DNA of 64,000 bases from Plasmopara viticola (Eukaryota > Oomycota > Peronosporomycetes > Peronosporales > Peronosporaceae): NCBI GenBank assembly GCA_001695595.3, contig MBPM02000017.1, forward strand, positions 186,001-250,000, read 5' to 3'. This document shows, piece after piece, positions 22,500-34,040 of this stretch (positions within the stretch are counted from its first letter, which is position 1; each line of letters begins with the position of its first letter). The notes beneath the pieces were generated by a model. That model was not told the DNA's origin. It worked only from the letters and a program-made list of their open reading frames with translations, and ran no database searches. The position numbers were made by a program, and so were the translations under genes.

Positions 22500-22896
22500 G
22501 TACATTGATATCAAATCCAAGCCTTTTCCTTTGTCCAATGGTGTGCAATTATACTATAGTTGACCCACGCGTCCTACCCGAGCAATCTCCTTGTCTGCAT
22601 CTCGTGCCAATACCTTTCGCCGTGGAATTACAAGTATAAAAATATATGTGTATGTATGCATCGGTACTGCGTCATTAACGCCATCTGTTTTTAATAAGTG
22701 TGCATCGATTAGTCGAAACTCATTCAGTATGGAATAAGGTTGAGTGTTCAGGGCTCGACATGTTAGAATTGTGGTCAAAATTGATTCTCTAAAGCTTTAG
22801 TCATGGTAGGAATAAAATATTGGCGCATTCATACTTTCGAGATTATTACTCATTTGCAAGCAATCGCTGTAAGCTGAAAGCTGTGATTTTATTAGT
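22500..22896. other. Spacer
   Basis: No gene seen. The minus-strand sequence around 22560-22630 (KVLARDADKEIARVG) could be an eroded upstream centrin exon, but the match is too weak to assign. Confidence 0.3.
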
Positions 22897-22909
22897 CAAA
22901 ACAAGAGGT

Positions 22910-23233
22910 ATTGTATTGTATTACGTTATCGCGTTGCCAAGTTATGCACGTGCTAGGCTCAGTCTGGCTAGTCCACGGCATAGAGTGGTGTCCGCATACG
23001 TCGGGTCTCGTTCGGCGAGCAGTGCAGCCAGCACCGAGGTCGTGAGGGTCTTCTATTATTTTGTTTAGCTCTGACTTGGTAAGAGCCCAGGTGACGCCCT
23101 GGTGCTGGAGACCGTCGCGTCGAGGGTGAGACTCATTAGAGACCTGCAGATGCCTGAGAGCACCTGCCCGAAGCGCGCGAGCATTTAGCTCCCGCGCTTG
23201 GAGGGAGGGCGTCACCCCCAACCTTTTCCGAAG
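22910..23233 (-). mobile_element. Short LINE deletion derivative, copy B
   Basis: 324 bp, same three-part structure as copy A. Flanked by a 13-bp duplication with one mismatch: CAAAACAAGAGGT at 22897-22909 and CAAAATAAGAGGT at 23234-23246. It lies about 350 bp beyond the stop of the LicD-like gene, in opposite orientation to copy C on the other side of that gene. Confidence 0.87.
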
Positions 23234-23583
23234 CAAAATAAGAGGTGTGTGGCCGAAAGTAAAAGCCACCATTGTGGCATTCATTTGAATGGAAAGATAC
23301 CTTTAACATTATAGCTTGGCGGAAACAATAATGGGGTAAATAAATGTTTCGATACAATTTAATTGCCAATCTTGCGTTGCTTGTCACCATGCCCATTGTA
23401 CTTACCGACGAGATCGCGAGAGCCGGATACATCCAAAAATTTCATTTCTTGATAGTAACCACTTAGATTGCAGAAGGTTGAAAGATGGCCATGATCACCC
23501 CGATGGAACCAGCGACATCCGATGGACGTACAACAAACGAGCAGAGCCGTGAGCGATGACCAAAATTTAGACCAAACGCTGCG

Positions 23584-24477
23584 CTATTCCCACAGCTCTG
23601 GAGTCAAAAACCTATTTCCAAAAATAAACATCAGGTATGGAGCCATTTGCGCAGGGCACATGACTTCAAATAGCTCCAGCCTACAAGACCGTAGCGGAAA
23701 TATCCAGTCGTGTGGCACTCTAAAGTGCTTAATTATCGTTGCATTCGGTGCCCTTGTTACTGCATTATCCTCGTCGTCCCACTTTTCAACATCCGGGCAG
23801 TGCACGCATCGCTTCCAGACCTCAGATGGCTCCGGTCCCATTAGGTTCTCAACTACTACCCCATTTCCAACCTCATATTCCTCTGTTATTGGTGCCGTCG
23901 CTGACCTCACATCGTCCTTGAATAATCCCTTGAATTCTTTAAACGCAAAAATATTCACATAAAATCCGAATTTGGTATCCACGAATCTCACAGGCACTGC
24001 CGTCGAGGTGTTTCCAGACCTATAAAGCGAGCTATTGAACACTGTAAGCTCATACCCGACCGGCACCTCTAGTGTCTCAGAGTGCGTGGTGCGTAGAAAT
24101 TCCAATCCGGCCATAGTGATCCCCATATCGGCGTTGTAATCCCATGGCACGAGCTGCTGTGCCCTGTAGACACCCAACAAGGTGCCACTATCGATCCAAT
24201 AAACCACATTTGCGTTTTCTAGCATCACTTTGAGTGAGTATACAAGATCTTCCAATATGTGTAGTCGTTGGTTTGCCGTGATACACATCCCAGCTTTCAC
24301 ATACCGCGGGTCCCGGTGTGCGCTGGAAATGCAGCGACGCAACGAATTCGAGGATGACATGTGATCACTAAGTGTATCTTCATTGAGCTCAGGTGCGTAC
24401 AGCAGGTACAGTCCGATGATAAGCAGCTGCGAGGCCAGAATGAGCGCGAAATTGACCTCCCGTCGATGCAAAACCAT
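23584..24477 (-). CDS. LicD/fukutin-family glycan-modifying transferase, type II membrane protein
   Basis: 297 residues, single exon. Residues 8-28 (VNFALILASQLLIIGLYLLY) form an N-terminal signal anchor after a short basic tail, so the rest should face the Golgi or ER lumen. Residues 93-120 read YWIDSGTLLGVYRAQQLVPW followed by DYNADMGI, the LicD/FKTN/FKRP signature (DSGTLLG, then PWD with spaced acidic residues). Family members transfer phosphocholine or sugar-phosphate groups onto glycans. The acidic cluster is D113-Y-N-A-D117, with Asn at the middle position often occupied by Asp. Later motifs (FGFYVNIFAF, HDWIFPLRSCRL) fit the family. Substrate unknown. The gene sits between two inverted short LINE derivatives. 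Confidence 0.75.
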   Translation of the reverse strand: MVLHRREVNFALILASQLLIIGLYLLYAPELNEDTLSDHMSSSNSLRRCISSAHRDPRYVKAGMCITANQRLHILEDLVYSLKVMLENANVVYWIDSGTLLGVYRAQQLVPWDYNADMGITMAGLEFLRTTHSETLEVPVGYELTVFNSSLYRSGNTSTAVPVRFVDTKFGFYVNIFAFKEFKGLFKDDVRSATAPITEEYEVGNGVVVENLMGPEPSEVWKRCVHCPDVEKWDDEDNAVTRAPNATIIKHFRVPHDWIFPLRSCRLELFEVMCPAQMAPYLMFIFGNRFLTPELWE

Positions 24478-24679
24478 CGTACATGACTAAAAGGGATGCA
24501 AATGCACTGATTGGTTAAAACTATATAGATATAAGTCTGGGATTACAAAAAATCTCTTTTTCCGAAATTACAAATATACACCTTCAAAAAAATTATATTT
24601 TTACCCTAATCGAAAAAATAAGGAGAATTTTCTACTCTTATCGTAATAAAAAGAGTAAAATACGGTATAGCTGATGTAG

Positions 24680-25005
24680 AGCTTGGAAAAGGTTGGGGTG
24701 ACGCCCTCCTTCGAAGCGCGGGGGCTAAATGCTCGCGCGCTTCGGGCAGGTGCTCTCGGGCATCTGCAGGTCTCTAACGAGCCTCACCCTCGACGCGACG
24801 GTCTCCAGCACAGGGCGCCACCTGGGCTCTTACCAAGGCAGAGCGAAGCAGAATAATGGAAGACCCTCACGACCTCGGTGCTGGCTGCACTGCCCGCCGA
24901 ACGAGACCCGACGTATGCGGACACCACTCTATGCCGTGGACTAGCCAGACTGAGCCTAGCACGTGCATACCTTGGCAACGCGATAACGTAATACAATACA
25001 ATACA
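24680..25005 (+). mobile_element. Short LINE deletion derivative, copy C
   Basis: 326 bp, in the opposite orientation to copies A, B, D and E. Flanked by an exact 11-bp duplication AGCTGATGTAG at 24669-24679 and 25006-25016. The tail ACAATACAATACA is at its right end. It begins about 200 bp upstream of the LicD-like start codon. Confidence 0.88.
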
Positions 25006-25016
25006 AGCTGATGTAG

Positions 25017-25839
25017 TATATACCAAGCGACTGATAGTAAAGTGGTTTTCGAAGTAATGACCAACTTTATTATACTGAAAAGTCAAGTATACCCAAGCAA
25101 CTAATGTATGTCGGTATACATTCGTCTGCCTATGTCAGTTTCGTGCTTCCATACGGACAGACTAACCTTACGATATGGAATTAGTGGAGACAGAGGTATG
25201 CTTCGGCTCAGAAGTTCGTCTCTCTTGTCGTACGGTATCAATCAAAGGCTTGGAGAAAAATTTAAAGTACAGTACTATTCTCACCATTTTTAAAAAGATT
25301 AGAATCGTGGTAGTAAAGCCACAAGTAGGATACACAATTAAACCAAAAGCTGGATGCATCAGACGTTACTAGTTTGCAATATGCTTTTGAAGCTCATTTT
25401 TTTATTGTCTTAAGCTAGCATGGACGAACGAAAAGAAGCTAAAGATATAATGCCTCTGCAACGTTCGTACTCATGCCTTCGCGACATCGAGACTGCATTT
25501 CGAGACAATCGTGTGGCTATGCACAAAACAAACAAGGTTGTTAATAGTGATTCCAAATGGTACAAAGTTCTGTGCACTTAATTGGTTGCTCATTTGCTGC
25601 ATAGTTATCCTTTATGTCGATCCTTAAGCCCCCTTTTGAGTTAAATTCACACACTTGTTCAATTGGAGGTGTAGTCACATCATTTAAAGATGCTTGACGA
25701 CTTTGGACGGTGGTTTACCTGATTAAGCATCTTCATAGCTCGATGTACGCTCAGTGTTCACAGATGGTATTTTCTAGCTGAGCGAATTGAGACGAAAGGG
25801 AACAATGGGGCTTCGATACATCATAACAAAGGTTGTCGA
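25017..25839. other. Gene-free spacer
   Basis: No domain-bearing frame found on either strand. It leads into the MULE remnant. Confidence 0.4.
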
Positions 25840-26760
25840 TGCTTTAAAGAAGCCTGTAATGGACTTTTAATAGGGGTGAGAAAACGTCATGCATTGTCGA
25901 ACTTTTCATTTAGCGGATTTTGATATTTATATCGGTGTCTTCAATCGCTAAGAAATAATCTGTTGCAAGGTTTATTGACGTCTCCTCAATATGCAAAGCG
26001 TGTGTGCAGTGTCGATGGAGTGTTTTTGAAGACCACAATTGGCGGGATACAACTAGGTGCTTGCTTTAAGATCAGCAGCGGCACGACCTCATGATTGTTT
26101 GCAAAAACACACAAATGGGACAAATTTTTTTCAATATAACTATAGCAATTGTCCTCGCGATCCAGCTTACGTAATCACTGATCGCATGCTACTGCCGCGA
26201 AAGCAAGAAGACCCCGCATACCACAAGTGTTCTTTATAAGTCGTGTAATGGAAATTTAAACCGTCATCGAGTCTAAAAAATCGTGTGGAGTTTAGCGAGA
26301 GTGTGCACAGTGAAAACATTTTCAGCCAAATTGCCGCAATAGACTAACGAGAGCGTGAATGACTGACTAAAGCAAGCAAAGAGAGATAGTCGCGTTTGTA
26401 CATTTCATCTACCCGATAGGGTGTATCTCCGTCTAGTAACGTGGAATAATTAGACAGCTTCTACTGAACGCAAGAAAGCTTCTAGCCATCGATTATATTT
26501 TGGATCGGGAACGATATGTGTCGGCGAAGTGGGCAACGAATGTGTTAGATATGATTACCAGCAACGACCCTCCTCAAAGATCCATCAATAGAATTGCAAC
26601 TTCTTTAAAATCATTCGACGACATTTTAGGGATAGAACATGCTGCAGGTTCATTTATTACGAGAAATGTATCGCATCATGGTGGTCTGTCAAGTGAGGAT
26701 TCGATTCAATTACTTAAAAAGAATATTGCCAAGTTTTATGCAAAGAGCATGTGAATATGA
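25840..26760 (+). pseudogene. Mutator-like (MULE) transposase remnant
   Basis: Near 25985-26085 one frame reads YAKRVCSVDGVFLKTTIGGI, matching the MULE catalytic opening (VDG-x-FLK, then GG-x-L). Near 26490-26600 another frame reads LDRERYVSAKWATNVLDMIT followed by SN, comparable to the MULE segment ending TSN before the Glu-containing motif. Stops interrupt everything between. No terminal inverted repeats were found. Confidence 0.6.
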
Positions 26761-28499
26761 GAGCTCCGTGAGCACACGCAAATTCTTTCCCACATTACAG
26801 CAAACATTTTAACATAGTCAGTGAGTGTTTTGACATTATGGCGAGCAAGATTAATCGAACTGGCATACAACGCAAGAATTTGTAACGCTAACTATTGGAC
26901 TCAATCTTGTCGAAGATTGTGTGGTGCGCCAATCATTACTAAGATGAAAGGACAATTATAAAAGAAATGAAAAGAATCTTCAGGTGACTCGGAGTTCTTT
27001 AGAGAACAATTGTAGTTCAAGCTGCGAAGTGGTCACAGTCATTGTAAATGCCCATGAATAACTGGAATGATACAGTCTTAAATGTTGAGCATTCAACAGT
27101 AGCTTACGTGAGCAAGGCTAGACGTAAATAGTAACGAACGAACTAGAACCTTTTTCGAGATCTTTTCTCTTAAATTCACCGCTCTCACCATGATTTACCA
27201 TGTAAAATTTAAGAGAAAAAGAGGTTTTGTTAGCTCTACAGATCAACAAATTCTCTCACAAGGATGCGTCGTTGCTGTATACCATCAACAAATAACTTTT
27301 TATGCATAGCTTATTTACATCAGCGCACCTTAAGAGCTACCTACTCTTCCTTAAATGTAGGTGTTGTGTGAAGAGGTCACACTACAGCTTGCACAGAGGA
27401 GCACACAAGTCTAAAAAGGTGGGTGGTAAATTTTCGATTAGCCTCTAGATATCTAAATAAAGTCAACTTTTCAATTGAATACAAAACCTTCCTTTTCTTT
27501 GTAAACGGATCAAACGAATCAAATTGTGCCGATAACTATCCTCCCACAAAAGTTAGCAGACTTGGCACTAATTTACATTCCAGTAAGCTTACTCGTGGTC
27601 TCCCGCTCGCTGTTGCTAAGCTTATACTGAGTAAATTTACCTTACAAACACCTATCATGCTAAATTTATACGCCAATAGGGCGCCCAACTTTCACTGGTT
27701 CTGTTCTTGAGGTGTACTATTTAGCGACTTCTTAGAGCTCTCAAAGTCCATGATGCTGGTTTCCTATGGGCAGATACCAATCATGAGCCATTGCTACCAG
27801 TTGTATATTATGGCAGCGCTTTATTGAAAGTAGATTTGAAGCAGGAGCCGCATTGACCGCACTTGTTTTTGTCATAAGCTTGCAAAAATTGCTTTCTTTG
27901 AAAGACTTACTTGAAGATTGTACAAATTTTTGCTTCGTTTGACGTTGAAAATGCGGTAGATATTTTGCCGAAATATCATTATCTCTTAGCTTGAATTTTA
28001 TAGGTATGACTTAACATTTTTCGCATGTCTCGATCTAAAGTGACGTAGAGAAACATGTAAATGATTGAAGTCATCGTATTTGATTCATCAATGTAGAGGC
28101 GTTCAAAATTTTGCTTGGATATGTCTGATAAATTATGTAGTTTCTTTAAATACCACGCCCAGAAAGGATCCATCTTCAACTAAGTGTTCGAGGGTAATCG
28201 CATCTAGGCATAAGACTACAGTCGCTTTCAGGCGCAAGCACTACCTCTCGTATGTCTGGCAATGCAGATCGAAGAGTGGCTAATCTTTTTAGAAAGAGTC
28301 TGTTGAAGCCGTGGCCTGACTTGCTGGTATGCACTGTTGAGCCATGGTTTTTGCAGCAGAAATATTTGAATACGCCGATAATCGTCTTACAATATAAATT
28401 GCATTAGTTGGAGAGAAATGAGTGACCATCGAGAGTTTTCAAGCCGTTTGGAATACGGCATTCGCTATCAAAATGGCTCGAATTGATACCTAGCAACGA
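26761..28499. other. Gene-free spacer
   Basis: No gene found. A 14-bp inverted repeat (TTTTCTCTTAAATT and its complement) lies near 27163-27225 with a loop of about 30 nt. The open frame 27423-27710 shows no known domain. Confidence 0.4.
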
Positions 28500-29400
28500 A
28501 GGTTGATGGTTTCCGAGTGACTTGCACACTTGAACATGACCGAGCCGAATTCATTCTTCTTGAAGATCTTCAAAGGCTTTTTAGTGAGCTGGTCTAGCTT
28601 ACCTGTGCTCGACTTCTACCTTGGTAATTAGTACAAGCACATCAATCTTGTAATTTTTCTCGAGTCGAATGCCGTTATTGCATATGAATACGAGCTGTGC
28701 AGCATTGGCTTTCTTAATGGTAAAGACTATAACACGAACAGCAAATGCCGCGCTGAGCGTACCTGAAACTATTTAATGTCCTTTAAATAGAAGGATACCA
28801 CCATGAACATTGTGAAGGTGCTTAGGGATGGATTCGGCCCGAGGGCTCTATACAGTCGTAGAATTTGGTTTGACGCCGAGGACATTGAGCCTATTTGAAA
28901 TTCAAATTCTTTAATCTCCCTCTCCAAGTTGAAAGTGGGAATTCGCGGTCGAAGGAGCGACGATAGTCGGTCATAAAAACAGCTTAGATCCATTCCGTCG
29001 CAGGTTCAATCATATTTTTTGTACTGTACTTCTTAGCGGTTGTTGTGGTCCGACTAGAGAAGCGCAAGCTGCCTTCATCGACTCGAGATCTAGTACTGTT
29101 GCAGGCCATTTGCCATACTTCTGCTTGCCTCTTTCCTAATATTGGTAGATATCGAAGCGACTTACAAAAATATCAATCTGTCACCATATTTCGAGTAAAG
29201 TAAAATGTTGGCGAATCGTAAGATAGATACGCTTTCTACCTGGGGATTTTAGCTGCTCGTGATACCATTGCACATTACAAATGGAAAGCTCCTCGGAAAC
29301 TACGACTTTTTGTCCTCGTAGAGTAATTACAGCTGACAAATCTGGTGTCAGTTCCGGACACCTTGGCTTGATCACATTCGTCTTGATGCTGGGGTTAATA
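28500..29400 (-). pseudogene. Ty3/Gypsy integrase remnant (second family)
   Basis: On the minus strand the pieces run in integrase order: VQWYHEQLKSPGRKRIYLTI followed by RQHF (zinc-binding region, 29181-29375), KYGKWPATVLDLESM, MIEPATEW (near 28990), then SAAFAVRVIVFTIKKANAAQ followed by LVF (28640-28760). This is the WYH...HPG...T-x-QHF...MIDP-x-TGWFE...A-x-RST-x-HTTL-x-ATPAQLVFG pattern of a distinct Gypsy lineage. Stops and frameshifts throughout; no LTRs seen. Confidence 0.68.
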
Positions 29401-29769
29401 AATTAAAACTTTTCGCTCCCAGCTTCGTCGACGATTGTTAAGCAACAGATAGAGTCGGCCACTGTTGTGCATTGGAAACGTCTTTTTACGATAACTCTTT
29501 GGCGATTTATTCAGTCTGACTGAGAATTTGAAAGGACAAATTTATAGCAAGTGTCCTGGGTACCAAGAAAGTATTGCAAAACCTACATAGGATTCTAGCG
29601 ATAGAAAAGTATCATCTCTATCATCGCCACCTCCCGTAAGCGCCAATCAGTTTTCGGCTGAAGAAAGCAAGCGGAGGGGGCCACACCCCTAGCTGAAAGG
29701 AACTGTCGTCTTTTAGATAGTCAAACGGCACTGAGAGTTTAAAAAAACTACGTGACTCACCACATTTTT

Positions 29770-30620
29770 AGTGTTACAATAACAAAAATCCGCTTGCTCC
29801 AAAAGGACTTTTAAAGTGGTTGTTGGTATTTGCAAGATACAAATTACATGCTAAATGCAAGCTTGACGAATTCAACTTGCTTGCCGACGCGCTTTCGTGC
29901 AGGCTAGATAATGAGTTGGCCATATAAGTAGGGCTAGAAGCTCTATTTATGAACGAACTTAACAGGTATATTGCGTATGCTTATCTCGACTCTATAATTT
30001 TATTGCAGATGATCATTAGACGCGATCGCGGTTGCATCGCTATGAGTAAGCGGGCAGTCTGTTTTATTATAAAAATGACTCGACAGGTCCAGTCCGAGTT
30101 GTTGTTCCAGGACGAGGAGGTCCGAAAGCACGCTTTGAAGTCGCATGATGCTTCAATTAGCAGGCAAATTGGTAAAGAGATTAATTCTCGGTCTCCAACA
30201 CATGCTGGTAACCCACTTGTACGAGGACTTGTAAGATTTGACAGAGGGTCGAACGCAGCCGTACGCGTCGGCCCATTTACAGTATGCCATTACCGGGAGA
30301 AATTCAATGTGATATTGTCTTCGGCTTTCCAGAACCTCAGCGTATTTTCTCTCCAGCAAGGAGATACATATAGTACTAATCCAGCCGGTAAAGCGAGAAA
30401 TACTGCAAGGTTGCAAATGGGCACAAAATTTGGCTTTGATAGCATAACTTCTTGCTGATGTTTACAGCAGACGGATAATTAGATGTTCCGCAGTGTGCGC
30501 CGAGGTGGTCCGGTTTGCTTTCTATGATTGAGTTTGGACCCGCCAATGCTGTTCACGCATCTGCAAATTTTACACTGAATTAAGTTAGTCGGCTCTATTA
30601 CCTTGGAGCTCTGGATACTT
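29770..30620 (+). pseudogene. Ty3/Gypsy RNase H to integrase remnant
   Basis: The frame before 29920 reads FNLLADALSCRLDNE (the VADALSRR motif that ends Gypsy RNase H). Then comes an integrase zinc-region-like DEEVRKHALKSHDA at about 30110-30160, and finally EFGPANAVHASANFTLN at about 30520-30580 (the EFA-x-NNAVHASTG-x-TP motif of the integrase end). The 169-codon open frame at 29949-30458 is part of this remnant and not a gene. Confidence 0.65.
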
Positions 30621-32026
30621 TTCATTGCGCGAAAATGCCCGCAATAAGTAGGGGAGAGACTCGAAGACCTTTTTCTCCCAAGACTCTAGTGTGAGGTCTC
30701 AACATTTATACTTATCTTAACAATTACACTATTCTGACTTTGCGATGAGTCAGCTGAATATAACTAATAGACAAGGGCATCCATTTAAGATTAAAAAAGA
30801 TATTTCCAGTAAAGACGAGAAAAAGAGTCTAAGCATGTTCTTAAAAAGTGTTGAAGTATTTCTAGATACGAAAGACCTGCCCCAAAGATAAGTAAGCCCG
30901 GTATTCTCGAGCTATATATCGTTTCACCGGACCTTTCACCTTAGACACGCATGATGTAAATAAACGGCAAAGTGCTAAGAATTCAATTGATGTACTCGTA
31001 CTTTACCGGTGCGTATGTAATGGCAAGTAAACGCTTGTGTTATTCCGTTTGGTTGCCTCAAGTTGCTCGAACTAGGTCGCTCACGTCGGTATTTTAGAGC
31101 GCGCACATTCGTAAGCATTTCAAACGACGCTAATGGCTTTTTCTTGTCCGGCAAAGGTAAAATTGGAGCCTGCTTAAGGCTTTCTTTGATGCTAGTAGAG
31201 AGTCTTGGTGTTGGCTATCTCAGTCCACACAATCTTTTTTATTGTCCGAACAAAGTGCTAGCGAGCAGTACGGTAATTTGTGCAAATAACTTGCTGGGCC
31301 TTACCACCTTCTCAAATCGTTTTTAAGGCGTGGCGTAGACCAAGCTGAGACAACTTTCAAGTTTCAGGGGTTTGCTCGATTTTCATGGCTGCTTACAAAG
31401 CACCCAAACACCATTACAATAATACTGTTTATATAAAGTTTCTTGGTCTTTGTGACGTTATATACTTTGTAATTAGGGCAGACCCTTGCATTTATGTAGC
31501 AAACATCATACTGTATAACAGCACTTAAATACGGGATCGAGCCGTGACAATTGAATATTATATAGTTCGCCGTGACAACAAGCAAAATGATTTAGAAAAA
31601 GTTTTTTGTTTGAATGTATCTCTGTTGCAAAGCTAAAACGGTTAAGAAATAATACTTCGGTGTCGGCTACTCGGTGCATTCAGATTGCCCTCTTACAGTT
31701 TCCTGCTTTGTATCGCAAACGATATTGCTCGTCAAGCTTGAGGTTCATTGATGCGCGCATGCAAAGGAGCGAGCCATTTAGTATGTAATTCTCGTGTGGT
31801 CTTTGTTACCAAAGTGACCGAGCACGTAGTAGTGGTGTGCTTTTCGGTGAATTAGCGTGAAAAAGAGCTGGTTCCCACGTAAATTTTTACAGCGCGGCGG
31901 CTACAAGAGTTTTAAGGCCAAAGTCAAAAGGTTTTGCGATTGTTTTGTGTAGAATGGAGAAGTATTCATATCCTCCTTTCTGCTACCGGTACATTTACTA
32001 CTTTTGCATATTACTTTATAGTCGTG
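30621..32026. other. Gene-free spacer
   Basis: No gene recognised on either strand. The last part should contain the Med21 promoter. Confidence 0.4.
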
Positions 32027-32676
32027 ATGGAAGTCGGCGGCGTGAAGGATGAGCTGGCGATGATGCAAATAGGTGAGAATGAGGATGCAGAAATGGCGGA
32101 TGCAGATGATTCGGGCGGTACCGTTACTCTGGACAAGGTTTCGCTGTTGCAAGAGAGCGTAGACAAAACAGCGCTAAGCATGTTCAACGCGCTGCGGCTG
32201 CTACCAACCGCGACAGGAGACGACGCAAAGAATCAGGAGGCCAAGAATGCGGTGCGGAATGCTTGGCTTTGAAATGGAACAAACGGGTCAATTTATATTG
32301 CTTTCTTTATGTAGACCATGGCACTAGCCAACGACGTTGTAAAGATGGTGCAGGAGACCGACGCTCTAATTGACGACCTGCCGGGACTCGACAAGACGGA
32401 AGCGTGCGTGATGCTCGATAGTAGTGCCACAATGTGGTTCTGACCTTATCTTTTGCTGCAGTGAGCAGATGGAGGAGTTGCGGCGGCTACACATTCAGAG
32501 TGAGGAGGAGGCCCAGACGTTGCGTCAGGTTGCTGAGGAAGCAGGTATCCAAAATGCAAATATTTACAACGGTATTGACTAAGCTTGTGTTTAATGTTTT
32601 TTTTGGTGCAGAGCGGTGGATGGAACGTGCGCGTGACTCGTTGCGTGTCATCTCAGAGACGCGCCTACGCCGCTAA
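32027..32676 (+). CDS. MED21: Mediator complex subunit 21 (Med21)
   Basis: Four exons join in frame: 32027-32251, 32315-32403, 32462-32544 and 32612-32676 (153 residues). The introns are 63, 58 and 67 nt with GT...AG ends. An acidic N-terminus (GENEDAEMADADD) precedes the Med21 start VTLDKVSLLQESVDKTALSM followed by FNALRLL. Exon 2 gives VVKMVQETDALIDDLPGLDK and exons 3-4 a long coiled coil (EQMEELRRLHIQSEEEAQTL) ending in SETRLRR. The LID-LPG motif followed by a C-terminal helix is the Med21 hallmark. The protein forms part of the mediator middle module bridging activators and RNA polymerase II. I chose ATG 32027 because upstream in-frame codons encode an unrelated hydrophobic stretch. Confidence 0.75.
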
Positions 32677-32824
32677 GTTATTATAACACCACCTTTTGAC
32701 GTCAATGCATAATTTTTGTCGTCGCTTCCGCTTTATCATTGGTTAATAGCAAAACAAATCGCTTTTCGGATTTGCTCAAAATTATACATTTCATGACGCG
32801 GGTCACAAGTGCAGAGTAAAGTTT

Positions 32825-33794
32825 ATGACAGATATTTTTGGTGGCCGCGTGCTGGCAGGCGAAGACAGCGAAGAAGATGACGACGACGAGGAAGGTGACT
32901 GACAGATCTGACACAACATGTTTGCTTTCTTTGAAGTTGGCGCTGATCCACCGCCCGATTTTATTCAGAAATGAGCTTCCAGCTGAACGGCTTTGGCTCA
33001 CAGTCGACCTCGGTAGCTTCTCACTTCGCGACGTCCTTTGTATTAACATCAGCAGCAGGAGCAGAAGACGAAGAATTTAAAGAGAGCAGCGAAAAGGATA
33101 CGGATGTCGCTTTAGAGGCAGAAATGGAGCAGAAGATGCAGGAAAAAATGGACGAGAAAGTTCACAAAGTTGAAGAGCAAGATATAGACGAAGAGGTGAC
33201 AAGCTTAGAGCTTAAGTCGGCAAAAGTCGCAATTATGGCAGACAAAGAGCATTTACCGTGGCAGGTGGACGAGTCGCTAGACGGTATTGGAATTATGAGC
33301 GATGCCTTCGTTGACACAGTGCGGCCCTCATTGGACGCAACAATTCATCGATTGGCCGAGTTAAAGGAGAGTCAAGAGGTACTGACATTATATGCATTGT
33401 GATATAAGCAGATGACAGATAGTGTTGCTGTTGGGTGGCTGTGCAGCGACTTTTAATAGTATTGACAGAGCAGAACGCTGGAATTCAGTCAAACAAGCAC
33501 CTTGAGGATGCAGCAGCGGTGCTGGACAAATTACCGTTTTACGCAAAGAAGCTGCAAGAAATTAAATTGGCGATGCAAGAAATTTCAGCCAGCTCTGAGA
33601 GGATGTCGCGTCGTGCCGAGAATTTGCGGATCGATGCGCAATCTTGTACGTAGATAAATAGTAGACTGTGATTTATGTTCATTTTGATCTGCCTGTTATT
33701 AGATGCGATTAAGAAAGAAAATAAGCGAGACGAGCAGACGCAGTGGAACAAACTTTACGCTGCGAAGAGCTCCGAAGCATCAGATCAGAACTAA
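32825..33794 (+). CDS. Snapin/Pallidin-like coiled-coil protein (BLOC-1/BORC type)
   Basis: Four exons join in frame: 32825-32894, 32969-33378, 33447-33645 and 33703-33794 (256 residues). Introns of 74, 68 and 57 nt have GT...AG ends. The N-terminus is MTDIFGGRVLAGEDSEEDDD, then a Ser/Thr-rich part and a long acidic/coiled region. From about residue 135 the sequence runs DTVRPSLDATIHRLAELKES followed by QERLLIVLTEQNAGI, then a second helix (LEDAAAVLDKLPFYAKKLQE) and a third. This three-helix order resembles Snapin (RPAVQQLD...ESQ-x-EL...), a subunit of complexes acting on lysosome-related organelles. Similarity is structural more than exact, so another coiled-coil family remains possible. It starts only 149 bp after the Med21 stop, same strand. 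Confidence 0.5.
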
Positions 33795-34040
33795 GTATTT
33801 TCGAAAAGCACGTGTCACCGGAGATCTCAAGTCTTGCTATACTTAAAGTCAAGATAAAGAGCTAAAATACCTTTTTGTTGCCTGTTTCTTAAGCGTATGC
33901 TATGGTATCTTCGGCTTATCCACACGTACAGTATTGCAAAACCATAATTTTTTACTTGTATATGAAACGTTACTTCGTTCACGCCGCGAGTTAATCGACA
34001 TCTACATGCCATCTATTTGTACTTCGCAGCCGTCTTTTGC

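Noticed and set aside
22892..23284. 130-codon minus-strand open frame over copy B as a real protein
   Set aside because: It is made of the fused LINE pieces plus flanking sequence. The frame is not evidence of selection, and the element is non-autonomous.
29949..30458. 169-codon open frame as a possible novel gene
   Set aside because: Flanking frames and parts of this one match the Gypsy RNase H-integrase order, so it is a fortuitously open remnant.
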